From contig NC_020541.1 in NCBI RefSeq assembly GCF_000230695.2, forward strand, positions 4,092,001-4,156,000: DNA of 64,000 nucleotides, written 5' to 3'. Positions within the stretch are counted from its first letter, which is position 1. The number at the start of each line of letters is the position of its first letter. Shown in pieces: positions 1-9,502 of the stretch. The DNA comes from Rhodanobacter denitrificans. GTDB lineage: Bacteria; Pseudomonadota; Gammaproteobacteria; Xanthomonadales; Rhodanobacteraceae. Made by a program: the position numbers and the translations under genes. The notes beneath the pieces were generated by a model that was given only the letters and a program-made list of their open reading frames with translations, was not told where the DNA came from and ran no database searches.

Positions 1-233
<233 letters not shown>

Positions 234-350
234 TCAAGGTTTCTCAGTCGATGTCAGTGGAAGTAGGCCGTGGTCCGCTGTGTGACCGTGCCGTCAACGT
301 TAATTGTGTGTTAACAACAAATGCGTTGCAAACCCTTGATGCGAAAGGCG

Positions 351-380
351 TTGACGCCCTTTGCACATGACAGTTATGGT
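351..380 (+). promoter_or_regulatory. Sigma70-like promoter for the M23 peptidase gene
   Basis: TTGACG at 351-356 and TATGGT at 375-380 are separated by 18 bases. This would start transcription near 387 and supports the ATG at 420 rather than an upstream in-frame ATG at 321, which lies before the promoter. Identified by eye only. Confidence 0.45.
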
Positions 381-419
381 ACGCGCAGTTTGTTACTTTG
401 TAGCGCGGGCGTGCACAGC

Positions 420-1865
420 ATGGCAGAAGAAAAGCAGGGGGCGCGGCAAACCCGCAAGCAGGCGATCTGTCGCAAGGCACAGCGTCGGCACTCCCATTTC
501 TACGCGCGCTGCGCTCACTGGTCATTCAATCGCTCCGGCGAAGTCGAGCCGATCCGCTGGCACCGCGAGCGCCTGGTGCTCGCCGGCACGGCGCTGCTGA
601 TCACCCTGCTGTCCGGTTTCATCATGCCCGCCTGGGCCAGCGCGATGCGGCCGGCACCCACGCCGGAAGTGCATTCACTGCTGCCGCTGGCACTGCCGAA
701 GATCGCGCCGGTCAGCGCCACCGCCGCGACCGTGGACGACTGGCAGGTGGTGCGGGTGCAGCCTGGCCAGACGCTGTCGGACATCTTCACCGCCCGCGGT
801 CTCGGCATGGCCGACCTGCAGAAGGTGATGGACGCCGCCGGGGGCGCCAAGACCGCCCTGCACAGCATTCGCCCGGGCCAGGAGTTCGACTTCCTGCTCG
901 GCAGCGACGGCAGCCTCAAGGGCTTCCGCTTCGACCAGGACCAGGCCAGCCGCGCCACTGTCCGCCTCGACGGCGCGCAGCCCACCGTCGCCATCCAGCA
1001 GCGCGATATGGACCTGCGCGAACAGGTGGCGCATGGCGTGATCCGCAGCAGCCTGTACGCCGCCGGCGACCAGGCCGGCATGGATGCGGCAATGGTCGGC
1101 AAGCTGGCCGACCTGTTCAAGTACGACATCGACTTCGTGCAGGATCTGCGTGTCGGCGACAGCTTCACGGTGATCTACGACGACATCTACCGCGACGGCG
1201 TGCGTTACGGCCAGGGCAACATCATCGCGGCCGAGTTCATCAACCAGGGCCAGCGCTACACCGCCTACCGCTTCAAGAAAGCCGATGGCAGCTACGGCTG
1301 GTACAGCGAGGACGGACGGCCGATCCAGAAGTCGTTCCTGCGCATCCCGGTCGACTTCACCCGCATTTCCTCGCAATTCACTGCGGCGCGCATGCACCCG
1401 ATCCTCGGCCGCATGCGCGCGCACAAGGGCGTCGACTACGCCGCCCCCAGCGGCACCCCGATCCACGCCGCGGGCGACGGCGTGATCAAGTACCACGGCT
1501 GGGAGCGCGGCTACGGCAACTTCGTGGTGATCCAGCACGACAGGAGCATCAGCACCGCCTACGGTCACATGTCGCGTTTCGTGAAGGGCCAGCATGTGGG
1601 CGAGCGCGTGCGCCAAGGCGAAGTGATCGGCTACGTCGGCATGACCGGCCTGGCTACCGGCCCGCATCTGCATTACGAGTTCCGCGTCAACGGCGTGCAG
1701 CGCAATCCGCAGACGGTGACGCTGCCGAAGCCCGAACCGCTGCCGGCCGTGCAGATGGCACGTTTCAAGGCCGAGGTGGTGAAGCCGCAGCTGGCGCGGC
1801 TGACCGAGCTGGACGCGCGCATCAAGCTGGCGCGCGCCAACGCCCCCGCCAATCACGACAGTTGA
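420..1865 (+). CDS. M23-family murein DD-endopeptidase (MepM/OapA-like)
   Basis: Predicted periplasmic zinc metallopeptidase that cuts peptidoglycan cross-links. Of 481 residues, the first part has basic residues followed by a hydrophobic stretch (LVLAGTALLITLLSGFIM) that acts as a membrane anchor or signal. A LysM/OapA-like region (VRVQPGQTLSDIF...) follows. The C-terminal LytM/M23 domain keeps both zinc motifs: HKGVD (HxxxD) near residue 335 and HLH in GPHLHYEF near residue 415. Start 420 was chosen because a plausible promoter lies at 351-380. Immediately downstream is anmK, so wall cleavage and recycling genes are adjacent. The family is clear; the exact cross-link specificity is inferred. 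Confidence 0.9.
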   Translation: MAEEKQGARQTRKQAICRKAQRRHSHFYARCAHWSFNRSGEVEPIRWHRERLVLAGTALLITLLSGFIMPAWASAMRPAPTPEVHSLLPLALPKIAPVSATAATVDDWQVVRVQPGQTLSDIFTARGLGMADLQKVMDAAGGAKTALHSIRPGQEFDFLLGSDGSLKGFRFDQDQASRATVRLDGAQPTVAIQQRDMDLREQVAHGVIRSSLYAAGDQAGMDAAMVGKLADLFKYDIDFVQDLRVGDSFTVIYDDIYRDGVRYGQGNIIAAEFINQGQRYTAYRFKKADGSYGWYSEDGRPIQKSFLRIPVDFTRISSQFTAARMHPILGRMRAHKGVDYAAPSGTPIHAAGDGVIKYHGWERGYGNFVVIQHDRSISTAYGHMSRFVKGQHVGERVRQGEVIGYVGMTGLATGPHLHYEFRVNGVQRNPQTVTLPKPEPLPAVQMARFKAEVVKPQLARLTELDARIKLARANAPANHDS

Positions 1866-1878
1866 GCACCCGCCGCGC

Positions 1879-3009
1879 GTGGACGACGCCTCGGCGCTCT
1901 ATATCGGGCTGATCTCCGGCACCAGCGCCGACGGCATCGACGCCGTACTGGCCGGCTTCAAGCGTGGCGTACCGCAGCTGCACGCCAGTTACTCGCATCC
2001 CTGGCCGGAGGATCTGCGCAAGCGGATGCTCGCCCTGGCCCAAGGCGAAGCCACGCTCGACCTGGATGCATTTGGACGGCTGGACGTCCAGATTGGCCAC
2101 TGCTTCGCCGACGCCGCGCTGCAACTGCTCGAACGCAGCAGCACGCCCGCGACGCGCGTCCGCGCGATCGGCTCGCACGGCCAGACGCTGCGCCACCGGC
2201 CCGCCGGCGCCTACCCGTTCACCCTGCAGCTGGGCGACCCCAGCGTGATCGCCGAACGCTGCGGCATCGACGTGGTGGCGGACTTCCGCCGCACCGACGT
2301 CGCCGCCGGCGGGCAGGGTGCGCCGCTGCTGCCGGCGCTGCACGCGATGCTGCTGGCGCGGCCGGGACACACCCGGGTGGTGCTCAACCTGGGCGGCATC
2401 GCCAATATCACCGTGCTCGGCGTCGACGGCCGCGTGCTCGGTTTCGATACCGGTCCGGCCAACGGCCTGCTCGACGCCTGGTGCTTGCGCCAGCGCGGCG
2501 AGCCGTTCGACCGCGATGGTGCCTATGCTGCCGCCGGCCGCCTCGACCCCAACCTGCTCGACACCCTGCTGGCCGATCCCTATTTCGCGCTGCCGCCGCC
2601 GAAGAGTACCGGCCGCGAATATTTCCACCTGGACTGGCTGAGCGCACATGCACCACTCGCCGCGCTGGACCCCGCCGACGTACAGGCGACCCTGCTGGAA
2701 CTCACCGCACGCAGTGTTGCCCTGGCGATCGCGCAGCACGCGCCGGATGCGAACGAAGTGCTGGCCTGCGGCGGCGGCGTGCACAACACCGCGCTGATGC
2801 GGCGGCTGAGCGTGCTGCTGGCGCCGCGCGTGCTGCAGGGCACCTCGCGTTACGGCATCGACCCGGACTTCCTCGAAGCCACCGCGTTCGCCTGGCTGGC
2901 ACGGCAGCGTCTGCTCGGCCTGCCCGGCAACCTGCCGGCGGTCACCGGCGCGCGTGGCCCGCGGGTGCTGGGCGCGATCTATTCCGCGCCGACCGTGCGC
3001 CCGGCATAG
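1879..3009 (+). CDS. anmK: Anhydro-N-acetylmuramic acid kinase
   Basis: Converts anhydro-MurNAc released from old peptidoglycan to MurNAc-6-phosphate, a cytoplasmic step of cell-wall recycling. The 376-residue protein has the expected length. It shows the N-terminal signature YIGLISGTSADGIDAVL and the ASKHA-type nucleotide-binding segments LNLGGIANITVL and GFDTGPANGLLDAW, plus ACGGGVHN near the C terminus. The start is a GTG at 1879, 13 bases after the M23 peptidase stop, so the two are probably co-transcribed. The 3' end overlaps the converging small gene by about 31 bases. Confidence 0.95.
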   Translation: MDDASALYIGLISGTSADGIDAVLAGFKRGVPQLHASYSHPWPEDLRKRMLALAQGEATLDLDAFGRLDVQIGHCFADAALQLLERSSTPATRVRAIGSHGQTLRHRPAGAYPFTLQLGDPSVIAERCGIDVVADFRRTDVAAGGQGAPLLPALHAMLLARPGHTRVVLNLGGIANITVLGVDGRVLGFDTGPANGLLDAWCLRQRGEPFDRDGAYAAAGRLDPNLLDTLLADPYFALPPPKSTGREYFHLDWLSAHAPLAALDPADVQATLLELTARSVALAIAQHAPDANEVLACGGGVHNTALMRRLSVLLAPRVLQGTSRYGIDPDFLEATAFAWLARQRLLGLPGNLPAVTGARGPRVLGAIYSAPTVRPA

Positions 3010-3299
3010 CCGATGCTTTCCGGAGCCAGCTGGGTCGGCCGGGTCTGCGCCAGCGCACGCAGCGCCTCCTGGAACACCCCCTGTTCCGCGGCTTCCCACT
3101 GACCTTCGAGCACGGTCAGCGCCTCCGGGTCGCGCAAACTTTCGCTGAATTGCTGCGCGGCCGAAATGCCCAAGCCGCTGCGCAGGGCGTGCAGCATGAT
3201 TTCATTGATCGAGCACTGGCGATCCCTGGCCAGCGACCGGATGCGTTCGACGAGCAGGCTGTCGACATGTTGCAGGACCATGTCCGGCATAAGCGTCAC
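2979..3299 (-). CDS. Small protein with ribbon-helix-helix-like N terminus
   Basis: A 106-residue protein converging on anmK. The N-terminal half (MVLQHVDSLLVERIRSLAR then CSINEIMLHALRSG) has the strand-helix-helix layout of MetJ/Arc-type DNA-binding proteins such as FitA-like antitoxins. The remainder is a charged helix. No adjacent toxin gene is visible, so this may be a stand-alone regulator rather than an antitoxin. Alternative starts exist three and six codons downstream. The function is not established. Confidence 0.6.
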   Translation of the reverse strand: MTLMPDMVLQHVDSLLVERIRSLARDRQCSINEIMLHALRSGLGISAAQQFSESLRDPEALTVLEGQWEAAEQGVFQEALRALAQTRPTQLAPESIGYAGRTVGAE

Positions 3300-3426
3300 T
3301 CCATGTTACACATGCCCTGTGCCGTGGATGCTTGCATAACCGCCGCCACCGTACACGTCGCGATGACGATTTCGTGGCCGACTTGGCAGTTCCGCTGTGA
3401 ACGCAACCACGCCTGCCGATAACAGC

Positions 3427-4740
3427 CTAGGTGGCGCCTTCTGCCGCCGCGCGTGCACGCTCCTCGCCGCGGAAGCAGCGCCACAGGCCGGCGAACAACA
3501 GCATCGACGGCAACACCGCCAGCACCGTGATGACGAAGTAGCCGCCGTAACCGGTGGCGCTGGCGATGCCGCCGGCAAAAAAACCGAGCAGCTTGCCTGG
3601 CAGGTTGACCAGCGAGCTCAGCAGCGCGTACTGGGTCGCGGTGTGCTGGCGGTTGACCAGCGAGGACAGGAACGCCACGGTCGGCGGCCCCAGCATGCCG
3701 AGCGTGAGGTTCTCGCCGGAGATCACCAGGGTCAGCACCAGCAGGTTGCCGGGATGGGCGATCAGCAGCAGGTACAGCAGGTTGCTGCAGCCGCACAGCA
3801 CGATGGTGACGCCGAGCGGGCGCCATGCGCCCCAGCGCGCCACCGCCGCGCCACCGAGGAACACGCCGACGATGCCGATCCAGATCCCGTAGATCTTGGT
3901 GATCGTGCCGATCTCGGTCTTGGAGAAGCCCATGTCGCGGTAGAACGGGCTCATGATGCCGCCGATCGTGGCCTGCTCCGGCATCTTGAACAGCAGCAGG
4001 AACAGCAGCGTCACCCCGGCCAGTGCCCAGCCGTAGCGGCGGAAGAAATCGGCGAACGGATCGAGCACGCTCTCGCGCATCGCGTCGCGCCAGCCCGCGG
4101 CACGTATCCGCAGCGCCTCCGGCTCGCGCGCGACCAGCGTGGTCGCCAGCGGCACCGCCATCGCCAGCGCCATCAACGCGTAGACCAGCCGCCACGGCAG
4201 GTGGTCGGCCAGGATCAGCGCCACCGCGCCGGCCAGCAGCAGGCCGATGCGGTAGCCGAGCGAGTAGGTGGCGACCAGCGCGCCCTGCGCCTCGATCGGC
4301 GCGATCTCGATGCGGTAGGCGTCCACCGCGATGTCCTGGGTGGCGCCGAAGAACGCCACCGCCAGCGTGGCGGCGACGAACGGCACCAGCTGTACCGGGG
4401 TCAGCGCGGCCATCGCCAGCAGCCCGAGCATCACGCCCAGCTGCGCGAACAGCAGCCAGCCGCGGCGCTGGCCAAGGCGGGCGAAGCCGGGGAGCCGCCA
4501 ATGGTCGAGCAGCGGCGCCCACACGAACTTGAACGCGTAGGTCATGCCGGCGCTGGCGATCATGGTGATGTCCGCCAGCTTGATGCCGTTTTCCTTCAAC
4601 CAGTACGCCAGCGTGCCGGCCACCAGCAGGAACGGCAGGCCGGAGGAGAAGCCGAACAGGAACATCGTCCACGCCGCCGGCTGGGCGAATGCCCGCCATA
4701 CCGACGGCTTGGCCGGCCGGCCCGCCGGCTCAGTCGGCAT
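3427..4740 (-). CDS. ampG: Muropeptide permease AmpG (MFS transporter)
   Basis: An inner-membrane major-facilitator protein that imports GlcNAc-anhydroMurNAc peptides for recycling. The 437 residues show about 12 hydrophobic segments. They carry AmpG-type signatures: FLFGFSSGLPFLL in the first helix, MTYAFKFVWAPLLD, and FFGATQDIAVDAYRIE. It lies two genes from anmK on the opposite strand, so the import and first kinase steps of muropeptide recycling are neighbours. Its start overlaps the 3' end of xth by 11 bases, which suggests a shared transcript. Confidence 0.92.
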   Translation of the reverse strand: MPTEPAGRPAKPSVWRAFAQPAAWTMFLFGFSSGLPFLLVAGTLAYWLKENGIKLADITMIASAGMTYAFKFVWAPLLDHWRLPGFARLGQRRGWLLFAQLGVMLGLLAMAALTPVQLVPFVAATLAVAFFGATQDIAVDAYRIEIAPIEAQGALVATYSLGYRIGLLLAGAVALILADHLPWRLVYALMALAMAVPLATTLVAREPEALRIRAAGWRDAMRESVLDPFADFFRRYGWALAGVTLLFLLLFKMPEQATIGGIMSPFYRDMGFSKTEIGTITKIYGIWIGIVGVFLGGAAVARWGAWRPLGVTIVLCGCSNLLYLLLIAHPGNLLVLTLVISGENLTLGMLGPPTVAFLSSLVNRQHTATQYALLSSLVNLPGKLLGFFAGGIASATGYGGYFVITVLAVLPSMLLFAGLWRCFRGEERARAAAEGAT

Positions 4741-5500
4741 AGTCGACGGTGTACGGCGCGTGGTCGGAGAAGCGTTCGTCGCGATAGATCGAGCAGGCCT
4801 TCAGGCGTTCGCGCAGGCCCGGCGAGACCACCTGGTAGTCGATCCGCCACCCGACATTGTTTTCGCGGGCGCGGCCGCGGTTGGACCACCAGGTGTATTC
4901 GACCGTGTCCGGCTTGATCGCGCGAAAGCTGTCCACCCAGCCGCGCTCGTGGAACAGCAGGTCCAGCCAGGCGCGCTCGTCCGGCAGACAGCCGGAATTC
5001 TTCTGGTTCGAGCTCCAGTTCTTGATGTCGTTCTTCGTGTGCACGATGTTCCAGTCGCCGCAGATCACGTAGTCGCGGCCGCTCTTCAGCCACTTGTCGA
5101 AGATCGGCGTGATCCACTCCATCGCCTTGAATTTGAACTGCTGGCGCTCGTCACCGGAGGAACCGGACGGGAAGTACAGCGAGACCACGCTGAGCTTGCC
5201 GAAACGTGCCTCGATGTAGCGGCCCTCGTCGTCGAACTCGTCCCAGCCCAGTTCGGTCAGCACTTGGTCGGGCTCGCGCCTGGCATAGATCGCCACGCCG
5301 CTGTAGCCCTTCTTGCTGCTGGCGTCGCGGTAGAAGCAGTGATGGCCGTCGGGGCGGAACATCGGGTCGGCGAGCTGGTCTTCCTGCGCCTTGGTTTCCT
5401 GCAGGCAGACCACGTCGGCTCGCTGCCGGCGCAACCAGTCGAACACGCCCTTGGTCGCGGCCGAACGGATGCCGTTGGCATTGAGACTGACGATGCGCAT
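4730..5500 (-). CDS. xth: Exodeoxyribonuclease III
   Basis: AP endonuclease and 3'-5' exonuclease of base-excision repair. The 256 residues match the ExoIII/APE1 family: MRIVSLNANGIRSA at the N terminus, LQETKAQ with the metal-binding Glu, ICGDWNIVHT (the D-x-N motif), WWSNRGRARENNVGWRIDY and the C-terminal SDHAPYTVDY with the catalytic Asp-His. It is upstream of and overlaps ampG, and divergent from pyrE. Confidence 0.96.
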   Translation of the reverse strand: MRIVSLNANGIRSAATKGVFDWLRRQRADVVCLQETKAQEDQLADPMFRPDGHHCFYRDASSKKGYSGVAIYARREPDQVLTELGWDEFDDEGRYIEARFGKLSVVSLYFPSGSSGDERQQFKFKAMEWITPIFDKWLKSGRDYVICGDWNIVHTKNDIKNWSSNQKNSGCLPDERAWLDLLFHERGWVDSFRAIKPDTVEYTWWSNRGRARENNVGWRIDYQVVSPGLRERLKACSIYRDERFSDHAPYTVDYAD

Positions 5501-5656
5501 GCGAACTCCTCGGGCGGCGGGTCATCATAGCAACCCTGCCGGCCCGCTCCGTCGTCCACGCCCCGGCCAGGCCCATGGCAGGGCTGTACCATGGGTGCGT
5601 GCCGACCCGCGGCGCCCGCTCCGCGGCCCCGACTTCCACCGTTTACGAGACGATCC

Positions 5657-6304
5657 GTGCACGACTACCAGCGCGACTTCATCGAACTGACCCTGCAGCG
5701 CGAGGTGCTGCGCTTCGGCGAGTTCACCCTGAAATCCGGCCGTCAGAGCCCGTACTTCTTCAACATGGGGCGGATCGACTCCGGCGCCGCACTGGCCCGG
5801 CTCGGCCGGGCCTACGCCGCCGCCATGGTGAACGCCGGCATCGCCGTCGACATGCTGTTCGGCCCTGCCTACAAGGGCATCGCGCTGGCCGCCGCCACCG
5901 CCATCGCGCTGGCCGACGGCCACGGCCGCGACCTGCCGTGGGCATACAACCGCAAGGAGGCGAAGGATCATGGCGAGGGCGGCGTGCTGGTCGGCGCCCC
6001 GCTCCGGGGTCGGGTGCTGATCGTCGATGACGTGATGACCGCCGGCACCGCGGTACGCGAATCGCTGGAGCTGATCCGTGCCCACGGCGCCACGCCGGCC
6101 GGGGTGCTGATCGCGCTGGACCGGCAGGAGCGCGGCCAGGGCGAACGCTCCGCCGCACAGGAAGTGACCGCCGACTACGGCATCCCGGTGATCGCGATCA
6201 CCGGCCTCGACGACGTGCTGGCGTATGCCGGCGAGCAGCCGCGTCTGGCCGCCGAACACGCCCGCCTGCTGACCTACCGCGAGCGCTACGGGGTCCGGCG
6301 CTGA
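5657..6304 (+). CDS. pyrE: Orotate phosphoribosyltransferase
   Basis: Joins orotate and PRPP to form OMP in pyrimidine synthesis. From a GTG at 5657 the product is 215 residues ([21 protein letters not shown]), close to the usual size of about 213. The PRPP-binding motif [13 protein letters not shown] and the [14 protein letters not shown] and [13 protein letters not shown] segments are present. An ATG further upstream (5591) would add 22 proline/arginine-rich residues unlike the family and was rejected. Confidence 0.95.
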   Translation: MHDYQRDFIELTLQREVLRFGEFTLKSGRQSPYFFNMGRIDSGAALARLGRAYAAAMVNAGIAVDMLFGPAYKGIALAAATAIALADGHGRDLPWAYNRKEAKDHGEGGVLVGAPLRGRVLIVDDVMTAGTAVRESLELIRAHGATPAGVLIALDRQERGQGERSAAQEVTADYGIPVIAITGLDDVLAYAGEQPRLAAEHARLLTYRERYGVRR

Positions 6305-6395
6305 GTTCAGCGTCCGGTCGATAGACTCAGGCGAACCCGGTCACACTGGCGACGACTGCCGCCGCCACCGAGCTAGGCAGCGCGGCGGCGCTGGC

Positions 6396-6401
6396 TATAC
6401 T
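6396..6401 (+). promoter_or_regulatory. -10 element upstream of the DUF4124 gene
   Basis: TATACT lies 20 bases before the ATG at 6422. A purine-rich ribosome-binding site (GAGAGAGG) lies between them. The -35 region is weak (TAGGCA-like near 6374). Confidence 0.4.
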
Positions 6402-6421
6402 GGGCAACGAGAGAGGTATCC

Positions 6422-7063
6422 ATGCGCAAATCATTGCTCGTCATCGCTGCTGTCGTGCTGGCCGCGAGCCTGTCGGCGTACGCCCAGAACACCGGCAACA
6501 TCCGCTACAAATGGTACGACGCTCAAGGCCTGGTGCACTTCAGCGACAGCCTGACCGCCGAAGCGATGAAGTACGGTTACGACCTGGTCAACGACCGCGG
6601 CTTGGTGGTGCAGCGCGTGCCGCGCCAGCTGACCGCTGCCGAACGCGTCGCCGCCAACAAGCTGGCGGCCGAACAGGCGGCCCAGAAGCGCGCCGCGCAG
6701 GAGCGTGCAAACGCCGATGCGCAGATGTTGGCGGCCTACCCGGACGAGGAGTCCTACCGGATTTCGCTGCAGCAGACGCTGGACACCATCGACCAGCAGA
6801 TCCATACCTCCCAGATCAACCTGCGCAGCCAGGAGAAGGCGCTGACCGACCTGCTCGGCCGGGCGGCCGACCTCGAGAACGCCAAGAACCCGGTGCCGAA
6901 GTTTCTGGCCGACAGCATCGCGCAGCAGCGCAACGTGGTGGCCACGCTGCGCGACACGCTGAGCCGCCAGCAGACCCTGCGCAGCGATACCGAGCGGCAG
7001 CAGGTCGGCCAACTGGCGCACTACCGCGAGGTCAGGACGGCGCAGGGGCAGGCGGCGGAGTAG
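6422..7063 (+). CDS. Secreted DUF4124-domain protein
   Basis: A 213-residue envelope protein with a clear signal peptide (KSLLVIAAVVLAASLSAYA, cut before QNTG). A DUF4124-type motif follows (YKWYDAQGLVHFSD), which occurs in many Xanthomonadales envelope proteins of unknown function. The rest is an alanine/glutamine-rich, probably coiled-coil segment (residues about 75-210). A strong ribosome-binding site (GAGAGAGG) precedes the ATG. It is monocistronic and convergent with algC. The function is unknown. Confidence 0.85.
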   Translation: MRKSLLVIAAVVLAASLSAYAQNTGNIRYKWYDAQGLVHFSDSLTAEAMKYGYDLVNDRGLVVQRVPRQLTAAERVAANKLAAEQAAQKRAAQERANADAQMLAAYPDEESYRISLQQTLDTIDQQIHTSQINLRSQEKALTDLLGRAADLENAKNPVPKFLADSIAQQRNVVATLRDTLSRQQTLRSDTERQQVGQLAHYREVRTAQGQAAE

Positions 7064-7078
7064 GGCGGCGCCGGCGCC

Positions 7079-7108
7079 CACCCTGCGCGCGGCTTGCCGC
7101 GCGGGGTG
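7079..7108. terminator. GC-rich hairpin between converging genes
   Basis: An imperfect inverted repeat: CACCC plus GCGCGGC, a TT loop, then GCCGCGC and GGGTG. It lies between the DUF4124 stop (7063) and the algC stop (7132). There is no U-tract, so it is a possible bidirectional hairpin terminator only. Confidence 0.4.
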
Positions 7109-7131
7109 CCGCCGTCAGCCGATCACCGCGG

Positions 7132-9444
7132 CTAGAAGGGCAGCTTCAAGCCCGGATTGACGGCCAGCAACTGCCGGCGGAACAGCTGCTGGATCCGCTT
7201 CAACGCCACCGGGTCGTCCGCCTCAAAGCGCAACACCAGCACTGGCGTGGTGTTCGACGCGCGCACCAGCCCCCAGCCGTCCGGCCAGTCCGCGCGTACG
7301 CCGTCGATGGTGATCAGGCTGGCGTCCTCGAAGCTGGCTTGCTGACGCAGCTGGTCCATGAAGCGATAGTGCTCGCCCTCGGCCAGTTCCACTTTCAGCT
7401 CCGGCGTGGAGACACTCTTCGGCAGGGTGGCGAAGATCTGCTCGGCGCTGCGTCCCTGCAGGTCGCCGGCGAGGATCTCCAGCAGCCGCGCGGCGGCGTA
7501 GATGCCGTCGTCGAAGCCGTACCAGCGCTCCTTGAAGAAGAAGTGCCCGCTCATCTCGCCGGCCAGCTCGGCCTGGGTCTCGCGCATCTTCGCCTTGATC
7601 AGCGAGTGCCCGGTGCGCCACATCAGCGGGCTGCCGCCGGCGTCCAGGATCTGCCCCTTCAGATGGCTGGTGCATTTCACGTCGTAGATCACCGTAGCGC
7701 CGGGCTGGCGCGACAGCACGTCGCGCGCGAACAGCATCAGCAGGCGGTCCGGGTAGACGATTTCACCGCTACGGGTGACCACGCCGAGGCGGTCGCCATC
7801 GCCGTCGAAGGCCAGGCCCAGGTCGGCGCCGGTCTGCCGCACGGCGATGATCAGGTCCTCCAGGTTGTGCGGGTCGGACGGGTCCGGGTGATGGTTCGGG
7901 AAGCTGCCATCGACGTCGCAGTACAGCGGCACCACCTCGCAGCCGACACCTTCCAGCACCTGTGGCGCGATCGCGCCGGGAATGCCGTTGCCGCAGTCGA
8001 CCACCACCTTCAGGCGGCGCTCGGCGAGCACGTCCGCGATGATCTTCTCGATGTAGTCCGGGGCCACGTCGACCTGGCGCAGGCCACCGCCGCCGCCGCT
8101 GGCCAGCGCACCGCCGGCGATGCGCTGGTACAGGTCCTGGATCGCGCCTTCGGCCAGCGTCTGCCCGCCGACCACGATCTTGAAGCCGTTGTAGTCCGGC
8201 GGGTTGTGGCTGCCGGTGACCGCCACGCCGCAGCCGGTGTTGAAGCGATAGGTGGCGTAGTACACCACCGGCGTCGGCACCGCACCGATGTCGATCACGT
8301 CGACGCCGGCTTCGCGCAGCCCATCGGCCAGCGCCGCAGCCAGCTCCGGCCCGGACAGCCGGCCGTCGCGACCGACCACGATCTCGCGCAGGCCCTTTTC
8401 GACCATCAGCGTGCCGATCGACTGGCCGAGCGCATGCGCCACCTCCTTGTTCAGCGTCTTGCCGACCACGCCGCGCACGTCGTAGGCGCGGAAGATGCTC
8501 GGGTCCACGCCGACCACCGGCGCGGCCGCGGGCGGCTCCGGCGGCTCCGGCGGCTTGGCCCGGGCCGGAGCGGTCTGCCGCGCGGGCAGCGGCACCTCCG
8601 GTTCCTCGACCTCCGGCAGCGCTTTCCAGCGCTGGCGCAGGCGCAGCAGATAGCCGCCGCCGCCGAGGCCGAGCAGGGCCAGCAGGCCGCTGAGCAGCCA
8701 CCAGCGCGGCAGCACGATGAAGGCGCCGGGCAGGCCGGCACCGACACTGAACACGCTGCCGGCGACCGGCTTGCCGGTGGCTTCGGCTTCGGCCGAACGG
8801 GTGCCGTGCGAGAGCAATTGCACGTAGCCGCGATCGTCGCCCTGGCGCAGGTCGAGCCGGCCGCCGGCCGGCGAGATCGCGTCGAAGCGCTGCCGCAGCG
8901 GCGCGAACGGCAATTCGACCCAGGCCCACGCCTGGGCCCGCTGCGGCGGCCCCAGCGGGATCACCAGGCTTAGCCGGCGATCGCCGTTGCCGTAAGAGAC
9001 GCTCTGGGCCAGCGGCAACCCCTCCGCGCTCTGCGCAGCCATCAACTGGGCCGCCTTGGCGTAGCCGAACTCCCGGTAATTGGCCTTGAGCACCTCGGTG
9101 AGTTCGCCGCTGTACAACTCCAGCTTCTTCGCCTGCGGCAACTGCCGGCGCAGCGCCGCGGCAGATTGCGCCGGGTCGCTCATCAAGGTCGCCGGATCGA
9201 CGCTGGCCAGCACCTTTTCGACCGCGCCGCGCTGGCTGGCGATTTCTGCGGCCAGCGCGCGGACGGCCTCATCCTGGGCCAGGTGCACGCGGCGGACCGC
9301 ATTGCCCTCGTCGGCAATCAGCCAGGTCTGCCAGGCGCAGAACAGTCCCAGCAGCAGCAGCGCGGTGCCGCCAGCCAGCGGCAGCAAGTCCCGCCAGTCG
9401 ACGCGCAGGTTGCGCAGCCGTTCGTTCGCGATGTTCAACGCCAT
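7132..9444 (-). CDS. algC: Phosphomannomutase/phosphoglucomutase with membrane-anchored N-terminal extension
   Basis: Interconverts mannose or glucose 6- and 1-phosphates for nucleotide-sugar and exopolysaccharide supply. The C-terminal half (residues about 315-770) is a full alpha-D-phosphohexomutase. It has the active-site loop TGSHNPPDYNGFK near residue 408, the metal loop DGDGDRLG near residue 549 and a C-terminal phosphate-binding RASNTTPVLVLRFE. The N-terminal half has two membrane helices (about residues 20-40, and the segment WWLLSGLLALLGLGGGGYLL) around a periplasmic region, then a proline-rich linker. Start 9444 (MALNIANERL) was preferred over an upstream start that would overlap the dut end region. 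Similar extended AlgC proteins occur in related bacteria. Confidence 0.9.
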   Translation of the reverse strand: MALNIANERLRNLRVDWRDLLPLAGGTALLLLGLFCAWQTWLIADEGNAVRRVHLAQDEAVRALAAEIASQRGAVEKVLASVDPATLMSDPAQSAAALRRQLPQAKKLELYSGELTEVLKANYREFGYAKAAQLMAAQSAEGLPLAQSVSYGNGDRRLSLVIPLGPPQRAQAWAWVELPFAPLRQRFDAISPAGGRLDLRQGDDRGYVQLLSHGTRSAEAEATGKPVAGSVFSVGAGLPGAFIVLPRWWLLSGLLALLGLGGGGYLLRLRQRWKALPEVEEPEVPLPARQTAPARAKPPEPPEPPAAAPVVGVDPSIFRAYDVRGVVGKTLNKEVAHALGQSIGTLMVEKGLREIVVGRDGRLSGPELAAALADGLREAGVDVIDIGAVPTPVVYYATYRFNTGCGVAVTGSHNPPDYNGFKIVVGGQTLAEGAIQDLYQRIAGGALASGGGGGLRQVDVAPDYIEKIIADVLAERRLKVVVDCGNGIPGAIAPQVLEGVGCEVVPLYCDVDGSFPNHHPDPSDPHNLEDLIIAVRQTGADLGLAFDGDGDRLGVVTRSGEIVYPDRLLMLFARDVLSRQPGATVIYDVKCTSHLKGQILDAGGSPLMWRTGHSLIKAKMRETQAELAGEMSGHFFFKERWYGFDDGIYAAARLLEILAGDLQGRSAEQIFATLPKSVSTPELKVELAEGEHYRFMDQLRQQASFEDASLITIDGVRADWPDGWGLVRASNTTPVLVLRFEADDPVALKRIQQLFRRQLLAVNPGLKLPF

Positions 9445-9502
9445 ACCCGCCCCCACGGCAGTCACTGCGTGCCGGCCCGGGTGCCCGGGTCGACCTTGCT
9501 GG

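Noticed and set aside
321..419. Earlier ATG for the M23 peptidase
   Set aside because: It lies upstream of the best promoter, and the extra 33 residues precede the normal signal-anchor region without resembling it.
3397..4917. Long forward frame opposite ampG
   Set aside because: It is a shadow frame, rich in Arg/Gln/His and without domains; ampG on the minus strand is a clear transporter.
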